Assembly: GCA_964523735.1 (NCBI GenBank)
Contig: CAZFYZ010000015.1
Span: forward strand, 1 to 46,422
Direction: 5' to 3'
From: CAZFYZ01 sp964523735
GTDB lineage: Bacteria > Armatimonadota > UBA5829
Length of the DNA stretch: 46,422 nucleotides
Shown: one piece after another, positions 37,325 through 46,264 of the stretch
Layout of the letters: the number at the start of each line of letters is the position of its first letter
How positions within the stretch are numbered: the first letter of the stretch is position 1
The notes under the pieces: model-generated
Seen by the model: the letters and a program-made list of their open reading frames with translations, nothing else
Databases searched by the model: none
What the model was told of the DNA's origin: nothing
Made by a program: the position numbers and the translations under genes

Positions 37325-37353
37325 AGCGCGGATGCCCGGAACGGGTCCGCGCT
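37325..37353 (+). promoter_or_regulatory. 5'-leader hairpin of the LRR gene
   Basis: AGCGCGGA (37325-37332) pairs with TCCGCGCT (37346-37353). Inside, CCCG (37335-37338) pairs with CGGG (37342-37345), with a TG bulge and loop GAA. Being at the very 5' end of the transcript, it would protect the mRNA from exonuclease or pyrophosphohydrolase attack. The Shine-Dalgarno GGAGG before ATG 37390 is outside it. Confidence 0.6.
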
Positions 37354-37389
37354 ATCACAGTAGGTGCTGGCAGATAATGGAGGACTGGG

Positions 37390-39465
37390 ATGTATAGGCG
37401 CTTCGTAGGTTGCTTCGTGCTTGTCTGCGCGCTCGCTTTTGGCTTGGGATCGGGCATTCTGGCGCAAAACCCTCTGGGGGTGCCCGACCTGGAATATGAG
37501 GCGCTACTTGCAGTCTACAGCTCGACTGATGGCCCGAACTGGAACAACAGCGAGAATTGGCTGACCCAGGGCACCGGGTGGTACGGCGTCAATATTGAGA
37601 ACGGCCATGTTGTGAGGATCGATCTGTCATCGAACAACCTATCGGGAAGCCTGCCGCCGGAGATTGGCAATCTGAGCTGTCTGTCGATGCTCAACCTGCG
37701 CAACAACAGGTTGGTGGGCAGCATCCCTGCTGAGATTGGAAGCATGTCAGCTCTGGGTTGGATCGATCTGAGCAGTAATGCGCTTGGCGGCGAAATCCCG
37801 GCATCCATCACGGCTCTAGGCGGCGTTGGTTGGATAGGGCTCGACTTCAATACGCTCACGTGCTCTAACCCTGATGTAGATAGCTTCCTCGCCCCCAGAG
37901 CTTCCGACTGGCGAAGCTCCCAGACGGTGCCTCCGACGAACGTGACTGCCTATCGGCTTGGCAGTGGATCGATCATGATCCGGTGGGATTGCATCCAGTT
38001 CGGTTGGGGCGGCGGGCACTACGAGATCGGCATCAGCAACACGCCTGGGGGACCTTACACCTTCGACCCGAGCAACTACGTAGACATCTACGATGATAAT
38101 GTATGGCTTGAGGGAATCGACCTCGCGCAGCCGGTATACATCGTGATACGCACTGTCACACCGGCTGGCTGGCAGAACCAGAACACGCTCATCAGCATCA
38201 ATTGCATCGAAGCCGCGCCTATCCTCTTCCCCTACGCCAGCAAGATGATGGCGGATGGCGCGAATGTCTCGTTCAGCAACTTCGTCGTCACAGCCGTATT
38301 CCCAGCGTTCTGCTATGTGGAGAACGAGGAGCGGACTGCGGGCATGAGGATTGTGAGCCCGTATGGTGGCTACCCCGAGGTCGGAACCAAAGTAGATGGC
38401 TTTGGGATCATCCGCACCGGCGGCAATGGTGAACGATATCTGGAGATAATCGAGGGCCGCGAAGCCGGCACTGGCGAGATCGCTCCGCTGGGAATGACGT
38501 GCCGCAATCTTGGGGGAGGCAGCTTCGGCCACGATCCCAGCACCGGCGCCGGACAGAGAGGCGTTGACAGTGGCGCAGGTCTCAACAACATCGGTCTCCT
38601 GGTGAGGGCTATCGGCGCATGTACATATATCGACGCTCACACATTCTCCCTGGACGATGGTTCCGGGGTCAGCGTGATCTGCAACACGCCGCCGGCGCTC
38701 GTGGTGAGCCCGTCCTGGGACTACGTTGCGGTCAATGGCGTCAGCTCCATGCGGTTGCGCGACGGAGTTCACGGTCGGCTGCTGATGGTCACGAAGGTCG
38801 ATCCGATCAACTCGAGGCCTCCGGAGGGCGTGACCGGCAGGTGGGAGATGACTTCGACTTCGGGAATGTTCGCTGGGGTTTTCGGAATGCTTCTGGCTCA
38901 GAACGGTACCTCTGTCGGCGGCAGTATGTGGGGTTACCCAATCGTCAATGGCCAGATGAACGATCAGACTCTCACCTACACCTGCACAGTCACGGAGGGA
39001 GAGGTAGTGGACGCGAATCTGACCCTGAGCGGCGATACGCTCACCGGAACCTGGACCATTGCAGGAATGGGAACAGCCCCGGTCACGTTCCAGAGGGTCT
39101 CGCCTGACCCGTTCTCGCCTTACCAGGGCCGGCCCAAGGTCGTATCTGCCACCTGCGATGGACAGCGGATCGATATAACCTGGGACAGACCGATCAATGG
39201 ATGGGACTACCAGATCCTTGATGAAGACGGCCAGACAATGGAGTGGTATGATCAGACGGGGCTGCTGTACGACCCGGTATCATACGTCTACACCATTGTG
39301 CTGAATCCGACGATGCCGTTTGTCCCGGGAGCTACTTATACCGTGCGGCTGGATTGGAGCGAGGAGGACGACTACGTAGACTGGCACGATCCCTATGGCG
39401 TGCCGGCTTGGGAAGATGCCTGGGACGCATATGAGTTCCAGTTCGTCTACCCAATCCCTGACTGA
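37390..39465 (+). CDS. Secreted leucine-rich-repeat protein
   Basis: The ATG at 37390 follows GGAGG. A signal peptide ends GSGILAQ. Residues about 35-75 resemble a plant-type LRR cap (YEALLAVYSSTDGPNWNNS, WYGVNIENGHV), then four repeats of L-x-x-N-x-LxGSLPPEIGNL type at 37600-37840. After these comes Ig/Fn3-like material (IVIRTVTPAGWQNQN), an OB-fold-like stretch (GTKVDGFGIIRTGGNGER), a lipocalin-like strand set (GRWEMTSTSGMFAGVFGML, LTGTWTIAGMG) and a final Ig-like domain ending in PIPD. The giant protein also ends PIPD. It is likely an extracellular or surface-bound ligand-binding protein. No enzyme site is seen. It has its own promoter and ends at a 13-bp hairpin. Confidence 0.9.
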   Translation: MYRRFVGCFVLVCALAFGLGSGILAQNPLGVPDLEYEALLAVYSSTDGPNWNNSENWLTQGTGWYGVNIENGHVVRIDLSSNNLSGSLPPEIGNLSCLSMLNLRNNRLVGSIPAEIGSMSALGWIDLSSNALGGEIPASITALGGVGWIGLDFNTLTCSNPDVDSFLAPRASDWRSSQTVPPTNVTAYRLGSGSIMIRWDCIQFGWGGGHYEIGISNTPGGPYTFDPSNYVDIYDDNVWLEGIDLAQPVYIVIRTVTPAGWQNQNTLISINCIEAAPILFPYASKMMADGANVSFSNFVVTAVFPAFCYVENEERTAGMRIVSPYGGYPEVGTKVDGFGIIRTGGNGERYLEIIEGREAGTGEIAPLGMTCRNLGGGSFGHDPSTGAGQRGVDSGAGLNNIGLLVRAIGACTYIDAHTFSLDDGSGVSVICNTPPALVVSPSWDYVAVNGVSSMRLRDGVHGRLLMVTKVDPINSRPPEGVTGRWEMTSTSGMFAGVFGMLLAQNGTSVGGSMWGYPIVNGQMNDQTLTYTCTVTEGEVVDANLTLSGDTLTGTWTIAGMGTAPVTFQRVSPDPFSPYQGRPKVVSATCDGQRIDITWDRPINGWDYQILDEDGQTMEWYDQTGLLYDPVSYVYTIVLNPTMPFVPGATYTVRLDWSEEDDYVDWHDPYGVPAWEDAWDAYEFQFVYPIPD

Positions 39466-39477
39466 TCTGGAACAGAC

Positions 39478-39510
39478 ACTCGCGCCGGAGCTTAACACTC
39501 CGGCGCGAGT
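39478..39510. terminator. 13-bp perfect hairpin between LRR gene and glnS
   Basis: ACTCGCGCCGGAG (39478-39490) pairs perfectly with CTCCGGCGCGAGT (39498-39510), 7-base loop. It starts 12 bases past the LRR stop and serves the convergent glnS from the other side. No T-tract follows on either strand. Confidence 0.65.
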
Positions 39511-39641
39511 AGAATAGCAACAGGCCGAGGCCTATCTTGTCTTCTCGTAAGTCAGTAACAACGCGGCAGGTTTCTCGCGTGACTGCGCCGTGAAACCCTT
39601 CATCAACTCCGCGCCGGTGAGCTGAGATTTGAGATCCGAGA

Positions 39642-41345
39642 TCAGCCCTTCCCCATCGTTTTCTCGATCTTCGCCCACGTGTCTCTGAGTGTCACCGTCC
39701 GGTTGAAGACGAGCTTGTCCGCCGTCGAGTCGGTGTCCACGCAGAAGTATCCCAGGCGCTCGAACTGGTAGCGAGTTCCGGGAGCAGTTCCTGCGACGCT
39801 CGGCTCGACGCAGCAGGTCTTGACCTCGAGAGAGTTCGGGTTCAGGTTGTCAAAGTAGCTTCCGCCGGGCTCAACGTCGTCGGGATCAGGCTTCATGAAC
39901 AGGTGGTCGTAGAGGCGCGCCTCGGCCTTGATCGCATGCTGAGCCGATACCCAATGCAGGGTCGCCTTGACCTTGCGTCCGTCGGGAGCGTCGCCTCCGC
40001 GAGTGGCGGGATCGTAGGTGCAGTGCAGCTCAGTCACATTGCCGTCCGCGTCCTTCACTACGCTGTTGCAGGTGATGAAATAGGCATAGCGCAGCCTCAC
40101 TTCACGGCCGGGCGAAAGCCTGTAGAACTTCGGCGGGGGATCCTCGCGGAAATCGTCGCGCTCGATGTACAACTCGCGTGAGAACGGAACCTGGCGAGTG
40201 CCGGCGCTCTTGTCCTCCGGGTTGTTGATGGCATCGAGATGCTCGGATTGGCCCTCCGGATAGTTGTCGATCACCACCTTTATCGGGTCCAGCACTGCCA
40301 TGACGCGTGGAGACGTCCTGTTAAGGTCGTCTCGCAGGCAATCCTCAAGCAGGGCGATCTCGACAGTGCTCTCGAGCTTGGACTTTCCCGCCACACCTAT
40401 CCGGTTGACGAACTCGTGGATCGCCTCCCTAGTATAACCTCTGCGCCGAAGACCGGCCAGAGTGGGCAGGCGGGGGTCGTCAAAGCCGTCGACCTTGCCC
40501 GCCTCGACAAGCTCGATAAAGCGTCGCTTGCTCATCACGGTGTAGGTGATGTTCGAGCGCGCAAACTCGATCTGCCGGGGATGATATATGCCGAGCTGAT
40601 CCAGGAACCAATCGTAAAGCGGCCGGTGGTTCTCGTACTCTAGTGAACACAGCGAATGGGTGATCCCCTCGATCGAGTCCTCCAGCCCGTGGGCCCAATC
40701 GTACATCGGGTATATGCACCACTTGCGGCCCTGGCGATGGTGGCTTGCATGGCGGATGCGATACATGATCGGGTCGCGCAGCAGTAGGTTTGGCGAGGCC
40801 ATGTCGATCTTGGCCCGCAACGTTCGAGACCCATCAGGAAACTCGCCAGCCCGCATCCGAGTGAAGAGGTCCAGGTTCTCCTCGATCGAACGGTTTCTGT
40901 GGGGGCTGTCGGTTCCAGGCGACGTGGGCGTGCCTCTGGTCTCGATCACCTGCTCCGGGGAGAGATCGCAGACGTATGCCTGCCCCTGGCTGATGAGTTG
41001 GATCGCCCACTCATACATCTGCTCGAAGTAATCCGAGCCGAAAAAGAGCCGGTCTCCCCAATCGGCGCCCAGCCATCGGACGTCCTCGATGATCCCATCT
41101 ACGAACTCCTGTTCCTCCTTGAGGGGATTGGTGTCGTCGAACCTCAGGTTGAAGAGCCCGCCAAACTCCTGCGCGATGCCGTAGTCGATCAGGATCGCCT
41201 TCGCGTGCCCGATATGCAGGTAAGCGTTCGGCTCTGGAGGGAATCTCGTATGGACGTGATCGAACCTGCCGCTTGCCAGGTCCTCTCTGATCGCCTCTCG
41301 GATGAAATCTACCGGCGCCTCGTTTCGGTCATCTATGTTACTCAA
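39642..41345 (-). CDS. glnS: Glutaminyl-tRNA synthetase
   Basis: It is 567 residues; E. coli GlnRS has 554. The start codon is TTG at 41345, with GGGGG a few bases upstream and no in-frame ATG before the catalytic domain. Class I signatures: HIGH at 44-47 in NAYLHIGHAKA, and VMSKR for KMSKS in TYTVMSKRRFIEL. Also visible are FPPEPN, RFDDTNP and YPMYDWAHGLEDSIEGITHS, the GlnRS-specific active site strand. The C-terminal beta-barrels that read the anticodon are complete. Encoding GlnRS means Gln-tRNA can be charged directly. It is divergent from the solute-binding protein gene. Confidence 0.97.
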   Translation of the reverse strand: MSNIDDRNEAPVDFIREAIREDLASGRFDHVHTRFPPEPNAYLHIGHAKAILIDYGIAQEFGGLFNLRFDDTNPLKEEQEFVDGIIEDVRWLGADWGDRLFFGSDYFEQMYEWAIQLISQGQAYVCDLSPEQVIETRGTPTSPGTDSPHRNRSIEENLDLFTRMRAGEFPDGSRTLRAKIDMASPNLLLRDPIMYRIRHASHHRQGRKWCIYPMYDWAHGLEDSIEGITHSLCSLEYENHRPLYDWFLDQLGIYHPRQIEFARSNITYTVMSKRRFIELVEAGKVDGFDDPRLPTLAGLRRRGYTREAIHEFVNRIGVAGKSKLESTVEIALLEDCLRDDLNRTSPRVMAVLDPIKVVIDNYPEGQSEHLDAINNPEDKSAGTRQVPFSRELYIERDDFREDPPPKFYRLSPGREVRLRYAYFITCNSVVKDADGNVTELHCTYDPATRGGDAPDGRKVKATLHWVSAQHAIKAEARLYDHLFMKPDPDDVEPGGSYFDNLNPNSLEVKTCCVEPSVAGTAPGTRYQFERLGYFCVDTDSTADKLVFNRTVTLRDTWAKIEKTMGKG

Positions 41346-41475
41346 GCTTGCCCCCTGGATGGCGATATGCCTAATTCTGACACATGCGACAGGAGAAGGT
41401 CAAGGTGGAGTAGGCGGCTTCTCTCTGCTGCACTGGCGCGATATATGGCGCGGACAAGGGTACTATCATAACGCA

Positions 41476-42765
41476 ATGGTTCCAGCGACATCTTATCGAT
41501 TGCTGATGCTGCTCCAGAATCGACAGTCTGCATTGCGCGGCCGGCTGTCCCGCCTCCTGTTGTCCGTTTGTCTGGCGACAGGCCTCTGCGTGACATCGGC
41601 ATCCGCGGTCACGATCGAGTTCTGGCATCCTTGGCCCCAGTCTCAGGCCACGGTCCAGGCTTTGGCCATACGCTATAGCAGAGCTAGAGGTGTAGGCATT
41701 CGCCTGCGGACGTTCAGACCGCAATCTTACAACCCCTGGACCGGCGGCTCAACTCCCGACCTGATCGGGCTCTATTACCCGACCAAGCGGGGTGTGCAGG
41801 ACATGGTTCAGCGCGGCAGGGTGGCGAATCTTGAGGCCACCATCGGCCGCGGGTGGTACGCGACCTTCTGGCCGGGAATGCTCGAGACCTTCAACATCAG
41901 GCTGGGCAACCGGTCCGGAACTTACGGTGTCCCGCTAACCGGGCAGGTACACCTGTTTGTCTACAACAAGAGGGCGTTCGGCCTTGCCGGCATCAACCAG
42001 CCTCCGCTCGATTGGAGTGGTCTGATGCAGGCCAGCAAACGTTTTGCGCGTGTGGGGGTCGTGCCGTATGCTGGTGGGTTCGGCTCCGACACTCCGCCGC
42101 TCGCCGCAGCTATGGAACGCAGCTACATGGGTCTTCATAATCTAACGGAGACTTACTTCGGGCGGCGTCCGTACACCGCGAGTGATTGGGTGCGGTATCT
42201 CGGCATCTACCCCCAGATGAGGAACGTGGGTTTCACAAACAGCAAGTGGGCCACCACGAGTGTTGCCAACGCGTCCAAGGCTTTGCTCGATGGCCGGGTT
42301 GCTATGGTCTTCACTGACGCGGGATTCATATCAATCCTCCAGAGCTACAAGCCCGGGTTCAGCGAATGGGGAGTCTTTCGAGTGCCTCCGGACAGGCGAG
42401 CAACATTCCTACCCAGGCAGCCAGGCGGGGTAGTTCAGGGAGTAGTCGTCAACAGCCGCAGTCCTAGAAAGGCTGAGGCGATCGCTTTTCTCAGATGGCT
42501 TACGGCTCCAGAGCAGCAAGTCGTCCTGGCCAATGGCTCATCGGCTCTGCCGGCGGTCTCGTCCGCTGCGTCGGATTCCAGGCTTCGGGCACCCCTGCGG
42601 CTGTTCTCCACCACGGGCATGCCGGATCAGGCAATAGATCTGCGGGTATACGAGAACCCCAGGGTGCTGCGCGTGTTCTATTCGGGCGTCAGGAGACTGC
42701 TTGCAGGATCGGGCACTCCGACCTCGGTGGCTCGCCAGACGCAGGCAGCGAAAAGGCGGAAGTAG
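41476..42765 (+). CDS. Extracellular solute-binding protein (family 1, sugar type)
   Basis: The ATG at 41476 is chosen, with AAGGG 15 bases upstream; ATG 41506 is an alternative and the frame beyond 41476 overlaps glnS. A signal peptide ends TSASAV. The mature protein starts IEFWHPWPQSQATVQALA, as in family 1 binding proteins, followed by DLIGLYYPTKRGVQDMVQRG, YGVPLTGQVHLFVYNKRAFG (the hinge strand), LDGRVAMVFTDAGF and FLRWLTAPEQQVVLA. About 429 residues. It binds a sugar or similar ligand in the periplasm. No permease or ATPase gene is near. The next gene, one base away, encodes a membrane phosphatase with an extracytoplasmic domain, so it may act as a sensor partner. Confidence 0.88.
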   Translation: MVPATSYRLLMLLQNRQSALRGRLSRLLLSVCLATGLCVTSASAVTIEFWHPWPQSQATVQALAIRYSRARGVGIRLRTFRPQSYNPWTGGSTPDLIGLYYPTKRGVQDMVQRGRVANLEATIGRGWYATFWPGMLETFNIRLGNRSGTYGVPLTGQVHLFVYNKRAFGLAGINQPPLDWSGLMQASKRFARVGVVPYAGGFGSDTPPLAAAMERSYMGLHNLTETYFGRRPYTASDWVRYLGIYPQMRNVGFTNSKWATTSVANASKALLDGRVAMVFTDAGFISILQSYKPGFSEWGVFRVPPDRRATFLPRQPGGVVQGVVVNSRSPRKAEAIAFLRWLTAPEQQVVLANGSSALPAVSSAASDSRLRAPLRLFSTTGMPDQAIDLRVYENPRVLRVFYSGVRRLLAGSGTPTSVARQTQAAKRRK

Positions 42766-42766
42766 A

Positions 42767-44650
42767 TTGTCCGTACGGTTCAGAATAACTCTGGTTACGG
42801 CACTGTTCCTGGCGGCGACCACGCTGGTCCTGTCCATCTTTGCCGTCAGATCACAGACGAGAAATCTGAACCGCGAGGCGATCAGGCGGGGGCGGATGGC
42901 GTTGCTGATGCTGTCGGAGATGACAACTCCGGCGCTAAGAGACGGGGATATCCTTGCCTTGGCAGGCATGGCCGATAATGCCGTGGAGGGTCAGCTTCAC
43001 CAGGTCATGATAGCTGACCGCTGGGGTTCGGTACTTGCCGATAGCGAGCACAGACACTACGGACAGACCGACGATCTCATCGTGAATGCGATCAAGAACA
43101 GGCGGCCCAGCATTCGGCGGGAAGACGGCTTCTGGGTTGGCGCATCGCCCATCAACGACCAGAATGGCGAGAGGATTGGCGCGGTCTACATTGCATACTC
43201 CACGCGGAATACCGATGCGGCACTAGCGAGCACTAAGCGAACGGTCGCCGCAGTAACCCTCCTTGCTATTCTTCTGGGAACACTGGTTGCCTACGGCATT
43301 GGCAGGTACATCAGTGGATCGCTTGCTCCCTTGCTGGCCAGCATCCGAATCGCCACGAGCGGCAGCTTCGATAGCAGAGTGAACCCAACGGGAATGGTCG
43401 AGTTGGATGAGATCGGCCAAGCTTTCAACCGGATGACGGAACTGGTCGGAAGGGAGATACAGGTCCTCGCAACACTAAACAGGCTGACGGCCGGCCTCAT
43501 GGCAGCAGAGACAATGCCGCAGTTTCAGGGCGCCTTGCGCAGCGCTTGCAGCAGCCTCGTCGGGGGCGAAGCAATCCTGATGACTGGCGACCCTCATTCG
43601 GGAGCTGTCAGGCTGGAGTCCGAGGAGGGTCACACCAAACGGGTAGGGCAAGAGTCCGCTGCATTCATCGCCGCAGATGAGGTGCGAGCGATCAGAGTGG
43701 GGCGGGACTCTGAACTGCCTGCCGGATATGCTGTTGCTCACGGGATAACGATGCAATCAGGGATAGTAGCTCCCCTCGTTACGCCGTCACGGGAGATTGT
43801 CGGAGTGATGGCGGTCGTGTTTGAGCCGGATCAGAAGCCGAGTCCGGATGCGCAGGACGAGGCGGCGGTTCTGGCCATGGCAGCCCTCGTGGCGCCGATC
43901 CTGGCCGCCCTCGAAAGGAACTGGACACAGGAGAGATCTCTGGAAGCTCTGAGGCAGATGCTGCTTCCCGAGGCCCTTCCCCAACCTGAGGGACTGGAAG
44001 TATTCGCCACCTCAGAACCCACGGAGACGCCCTCAGGATTCGGTGGCGACTATTACGACATCCTCCAACTTGGGGAGCATGAGTGGGGATTTGCCATAGG
44101 CGACGTAACCGGCCACGGCTTGGACGCCGGTCGCTATACCGCCATGGCCAAATACGTAGTCCGTTCATTTGTGCTCGAATATCACTCACCCGCGAAGACC
44201 ATTGCTCAAGCGGACAAGATCCTTGCCTCACAGATGAGCGAGATGCACTTCGTCACGATCTTCCTCGCTACCCTGGATTCCAGAACGAGGGAACTCGTCT
44301 ACTGCTGTGGTGGACATCCGCCAGGCTTGTGGTACTCGCGCGCGAAGAGAAGTTATCAGGAACTGCGGACCGGTGGGGGCCTTATTGGCTACGGCCTCAC
44401 AGACTCGTTTGGTGAGGAGCGTATCCAGTTGGAGCCGGGGGACATGCTCGTGCTCTGCACCGACGGGATCCTGGAGGCCACTCGGAACGGCGAGGAGTAC
44501 GGCATGGACCGGCTTAAGAGTATCGTCAGCGCCTATGCTGATCGCAGCCTTGGTGATATCGCGGCAGCCGTGATGGAGAACGTAAGGGCCTTCGCTCACA
44601 ACCTCGTGCGCGACGATATGGCCCTGCTGTTGGTACGGGTTGCGGAATAG
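42767..44650 (+). CDS. Membrane-bound HAMP-GAF-PP2C (SpoIIE/RsbU-type) serine phosphatase
   Basis: The TTG at 42767 is one base after the previous stop, with GGCGGAAG 5-8 bases upstream. It is 627 residues. Membrane helix 1 is RITLVTALFLAATTLVLSIF. An extracytoplasmic sensor domain (about 30-155) has a Cache-like feel (MIADRWGSVLADSEHRHYG, GAVYIAYSTRNTD). Membrane helix 2 is at about 160-182. HAMP runs to about 235 (DSRVNPTGMVELDEIGQAFN). A GAF-like domain follows to about 385. The SpoIIE-type PP2C has metal motifs GGDYYDILQ, AIGDVTGHGLDA, CCGGHPPGLWY, VLCTDGILEA and DDMALLLV. Such enzymes dephosphorylate anti-anti-sigma factors and trigger partner switching. The close coupling suggests the binding protein signals through the sensor domain; this is inference. 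Confidence 0.92.
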   Translation: MSVRFRITLVTALFLAATTLVLSIFAVRSQTRNLNREAIRRGRMALLMLSEMTTPALRDGDILALAGMADNAVEGQLHQVMIADRWGSVLADSEHRHYGQTDDLIVNAIKNRRPSIRREDGFWVGASPINDQNGERIGAVYIAYSTRNTDAALASTKRTVAAVTLLAILLGTLVAYGIGRYISGSLAPLLASIRIATSGSFDSRVNPTGMVELDEIGQAFNRMTELVGREIQVLATLNRLTAGLMAAETMPQFQGALRSACSSLVGGEAILMTGDPHSGAVRLESEEGHTKRVGQESAAFIAADEVRAIRVGRDSELPAGYAVAHGITMQSGIVAPLVTPSREIVGVMAVVFEPDQKPSPDAQDEAAVLAMAALVAPILAALERNWTQERSLEALRQMLLPEALPQPEGLEVFATSEPTETPSGFGGDYYDILQLGEHEWGFAIGDVTGHGLDAGRYTAMAKYVVRSFVLEYHSPAKTIAQADKILASQMSEMHFVTIFLATLDSRTRELVYCCGGHPPGLWYSRAKRSYQELRTGGGLIGYGLTDSFGEERIQLEPGDMLVLCTDGILEATRNGEEYGMDRLKSIVSAYADRSLGDIAAAVMENVRAFAHNLVRDDMALLLVRVAE

Positions 44651-44658
44651 GCACGGGC

Positions 44659-45873
44659 TCAGCCGCAGGTCTTTCCTCTGTCAGTAATGCCAATGGCCAG
44701 AGATATGAGTAGACCTATGGCCGCGATAGCTCCGGCCACGATGAACGCCTGCGCGTACCCTCCTGGCTGCTGGCCCAAGCGTGCGCCGACCTTGGGGCCT
44801 GCAATCGCCGCTATGCTGAATGACGAGAAGAGCAGTGCGTAGTTGACGCCGGCGTTTCTGACTCCAAAAGACTCGGCTGACAACGACGGGAAAGTCCCAA
44901 GGTAGCCGCCGAAACAGGCCCCAATCAGGATGGCTCCCAGCAGCAGGGTGGCTTGCCGAGTAGCAAGCTGCGGCATCAGGAACATGACGATCATGGTAAC
45001 CACGAACATCAGCGCCAGGGACCACACGCGGCCCAATCGATCGGATACTGTCCCCCAGATCACCCTGCCGCTTGCGTTTGCAAGGCCCAATACCATGACC
45101 ACGACTGCGGCAGTTTCTTTCGTCAGCCCCGCCATCTCCTGTGCAATCGGCGACGCCTGGCTGATCACCATGAGCCCCGAGAACGCCCCGAAGACATACA
45201 GCGCGTAGAGAACCCAGAACCTCGACTTGGCAAGCATCTGTGACCAGGAGAGATCGGGGCCCGAGCTGCCATTTGACTTGCTGCCTGCGAAGCCCTTTGG
45301 CGAGTAGTCACGAGGAGGATTCGAGATCGCCATCGCCGCCAGGGCCACAATTACAAAGAACGCAACGCCGAGTATGCGGAATGTTACCAAGACCGTGAAG
45401 TGCTCCAGAAGCCGGCTCCCCAAAAGGGACACTATGGCGGTTCCAAAGCCAAGCGCTCCCACGGCCAGGCCTGACGCCAGTCCTCTGCGGTCAGGAAACC
45501 ATCGTACCGCTACGGCGACTGCCGCACCATAGGTTGCTCCGCTGCCGATCGACATCATGGTGCCGAACGTCAGATAAAGCCACAACACCGAGTTGCTGAA
45601 CCCCGCCAGGAACCAGCCGAGGCCAAAGAGTACGGCCCCTCCGGCGACTGCTATTCTGGGGTTGCTCCTGTCAACTATCCTGCCGGAGATGAGCATTCCC
45701 ACCGGAAGAAAGACCAGGCTCAGTGAAAACGCCATGGTCCACTGCTCCTTTGTACAGTTGAGGTGCTCCATCATCGACTTCGCGAAAACGCTCGAGGCAT
45801 ACGATGCGCCCTGTACGAGGTCGGCGAGAATGCATGATCCGAGGATAATCCAACGTTTGCGGTCGAGGTTCAT
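44659..45873 (-). CDS. MFS transporter of the oxalate/formate antiporter (OFA) type
   Basis: The ATG at 45873 starts the family N-terminus MNLDRKRWIILGSCILAD; the frame extends further upstream but with Cys- and Pro-rich non-family residues. It is 404 residues with 12 hydrophobic segments. Family features are LSLVFLPVGMLISGRIVDR after helix 2, GSGATYGAAVAVAVRWFPDRR (the OFA signature region), and the C-terminal half VIWGTVSDRLGRVWSLALM and GACFGGYLGTFPSLSAESFG. OFA members exchange small carboxylates such as oxalate/formate or take up others; the substrate here cannot be told by reading. A monocistronic unit, convergent with the phosphatase gene 9 bases away. Confidence 0.9.
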   Translation of the reverse strand: MNLDRKRWIILGSCILADLVQGASYASSVFAKSMMEHLNCTKEQWTMAFSLSLVFLPVGMLISGRIVDRSNPRIAVAGGAVLFGLGWFLAGFSNSVLWLYLTFGTMMSIGSGATYGAAVAVAVRWFPDRRGLASGLAVGALGFGTAIVSLLGSRLLEHFTVLVTFRILGVAFFVIVALAAMAISNPPRDYSPKGFAGSKSNGSSGPDLSWSQMLAKSRFWVLYALYVFGAFSGLMVISQASPIAQEMAGLTKETAAVVVMVLGLANASGRVIWGTVSDRLGRVWSLALMFVVTMIVMFLMPQLATRQATLLLGAILIGACFGGYLGTFPSLSAESFGVRNAGVNYALLFSSFSIAAIAGPKVGARLGQQPGGYAQAFIVAGAIAAIGLLISLAIGITDRGKTCG

Positions 45874-45947
45874 AGAGGCTGTGTTACTCCCACTGACTAG
45901 GTTACAGCATCGAGTGGGAGGAATGCAACATTTGCCGCATTTGCTCA

Positions 45948-45973
45948 AAGGGGCCCAGTAGCTTGGACCCCTT
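45948..45973 (-). terminator. Terminator-like hairpin after the DUF378 gene
   Basis: On the minus strand AAGGGGTCC pairs with GGGCCCCTT (9 bp, one G-U), loop AAGCTACT, then TTGAG. It lies 17 bases past the DUF378 stop and before the MFS gene. Confidence 0.6.
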
Positions 45974-45989
45974 CCTTCTTGCGCATTGG

Positions 45990-46247
45990 TTAGGCCAGAT
46001 GGACTGCTCCGCGCGTATGCCCGGGAACGCAAACATCGTCCTGGCTCTCGGAGAGCCTGGTTAGCATTCCGATGCCGTAGACACCTGCCAGACCCACCAG
46101 AACGTAGACGATGCGCGAGACCGCTATGCCCGCTGTGCTGGTCCCGAATATGAACGTGACCAGGTTGAAGCTGAACAGCCCGATCAGAAGCCAGTTCAGC
46201 GCGCCAACTATCATGAGCACGAGAGCGGCTATACTTAGAGCCCTCAT
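45990..46247 (-). CDS. DUF378 family small membrane protein
   Basis: The ATG at 46247 follows AGAGGTGA by 6-7 bases; the GTG at 46256 overlaps that site. It is 85 residues. There are two membrane segments: SIAALVLMIVGALNWLLIGL and SRIVYVLVGLAGVYGIGML. The family hallmark NWLLIGLFSFNLVTFIFG joins them. The C-terminal tail is polar and has a single Cys. The function is unknown; members are common in many phyla. A perfect 16-base palindrome lies in its leader. Confidence 0.88.
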   Translation of the reverse strand: MRALSIAALVLMIVGALNWLLIGLFSFNLVTFIFGTSTAGIAVSRIVYVLVGLAGVYGIGMLTRLSESQDDVCVPGHTRGAVHLA

Positions 46248-46264
46248 GTGAATCACCTCTTCAG

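Noticed and set aside
39530..39625. Short minus-strand frame after glnS reading ISDLKSQLTGAELMKGF and ending at 39533
   Set aside because: An ATG with a GGAG site gives only about 23 codons. The frame is also open back into glnS in a different register. There is no homology that I can name, so it is not annotated.
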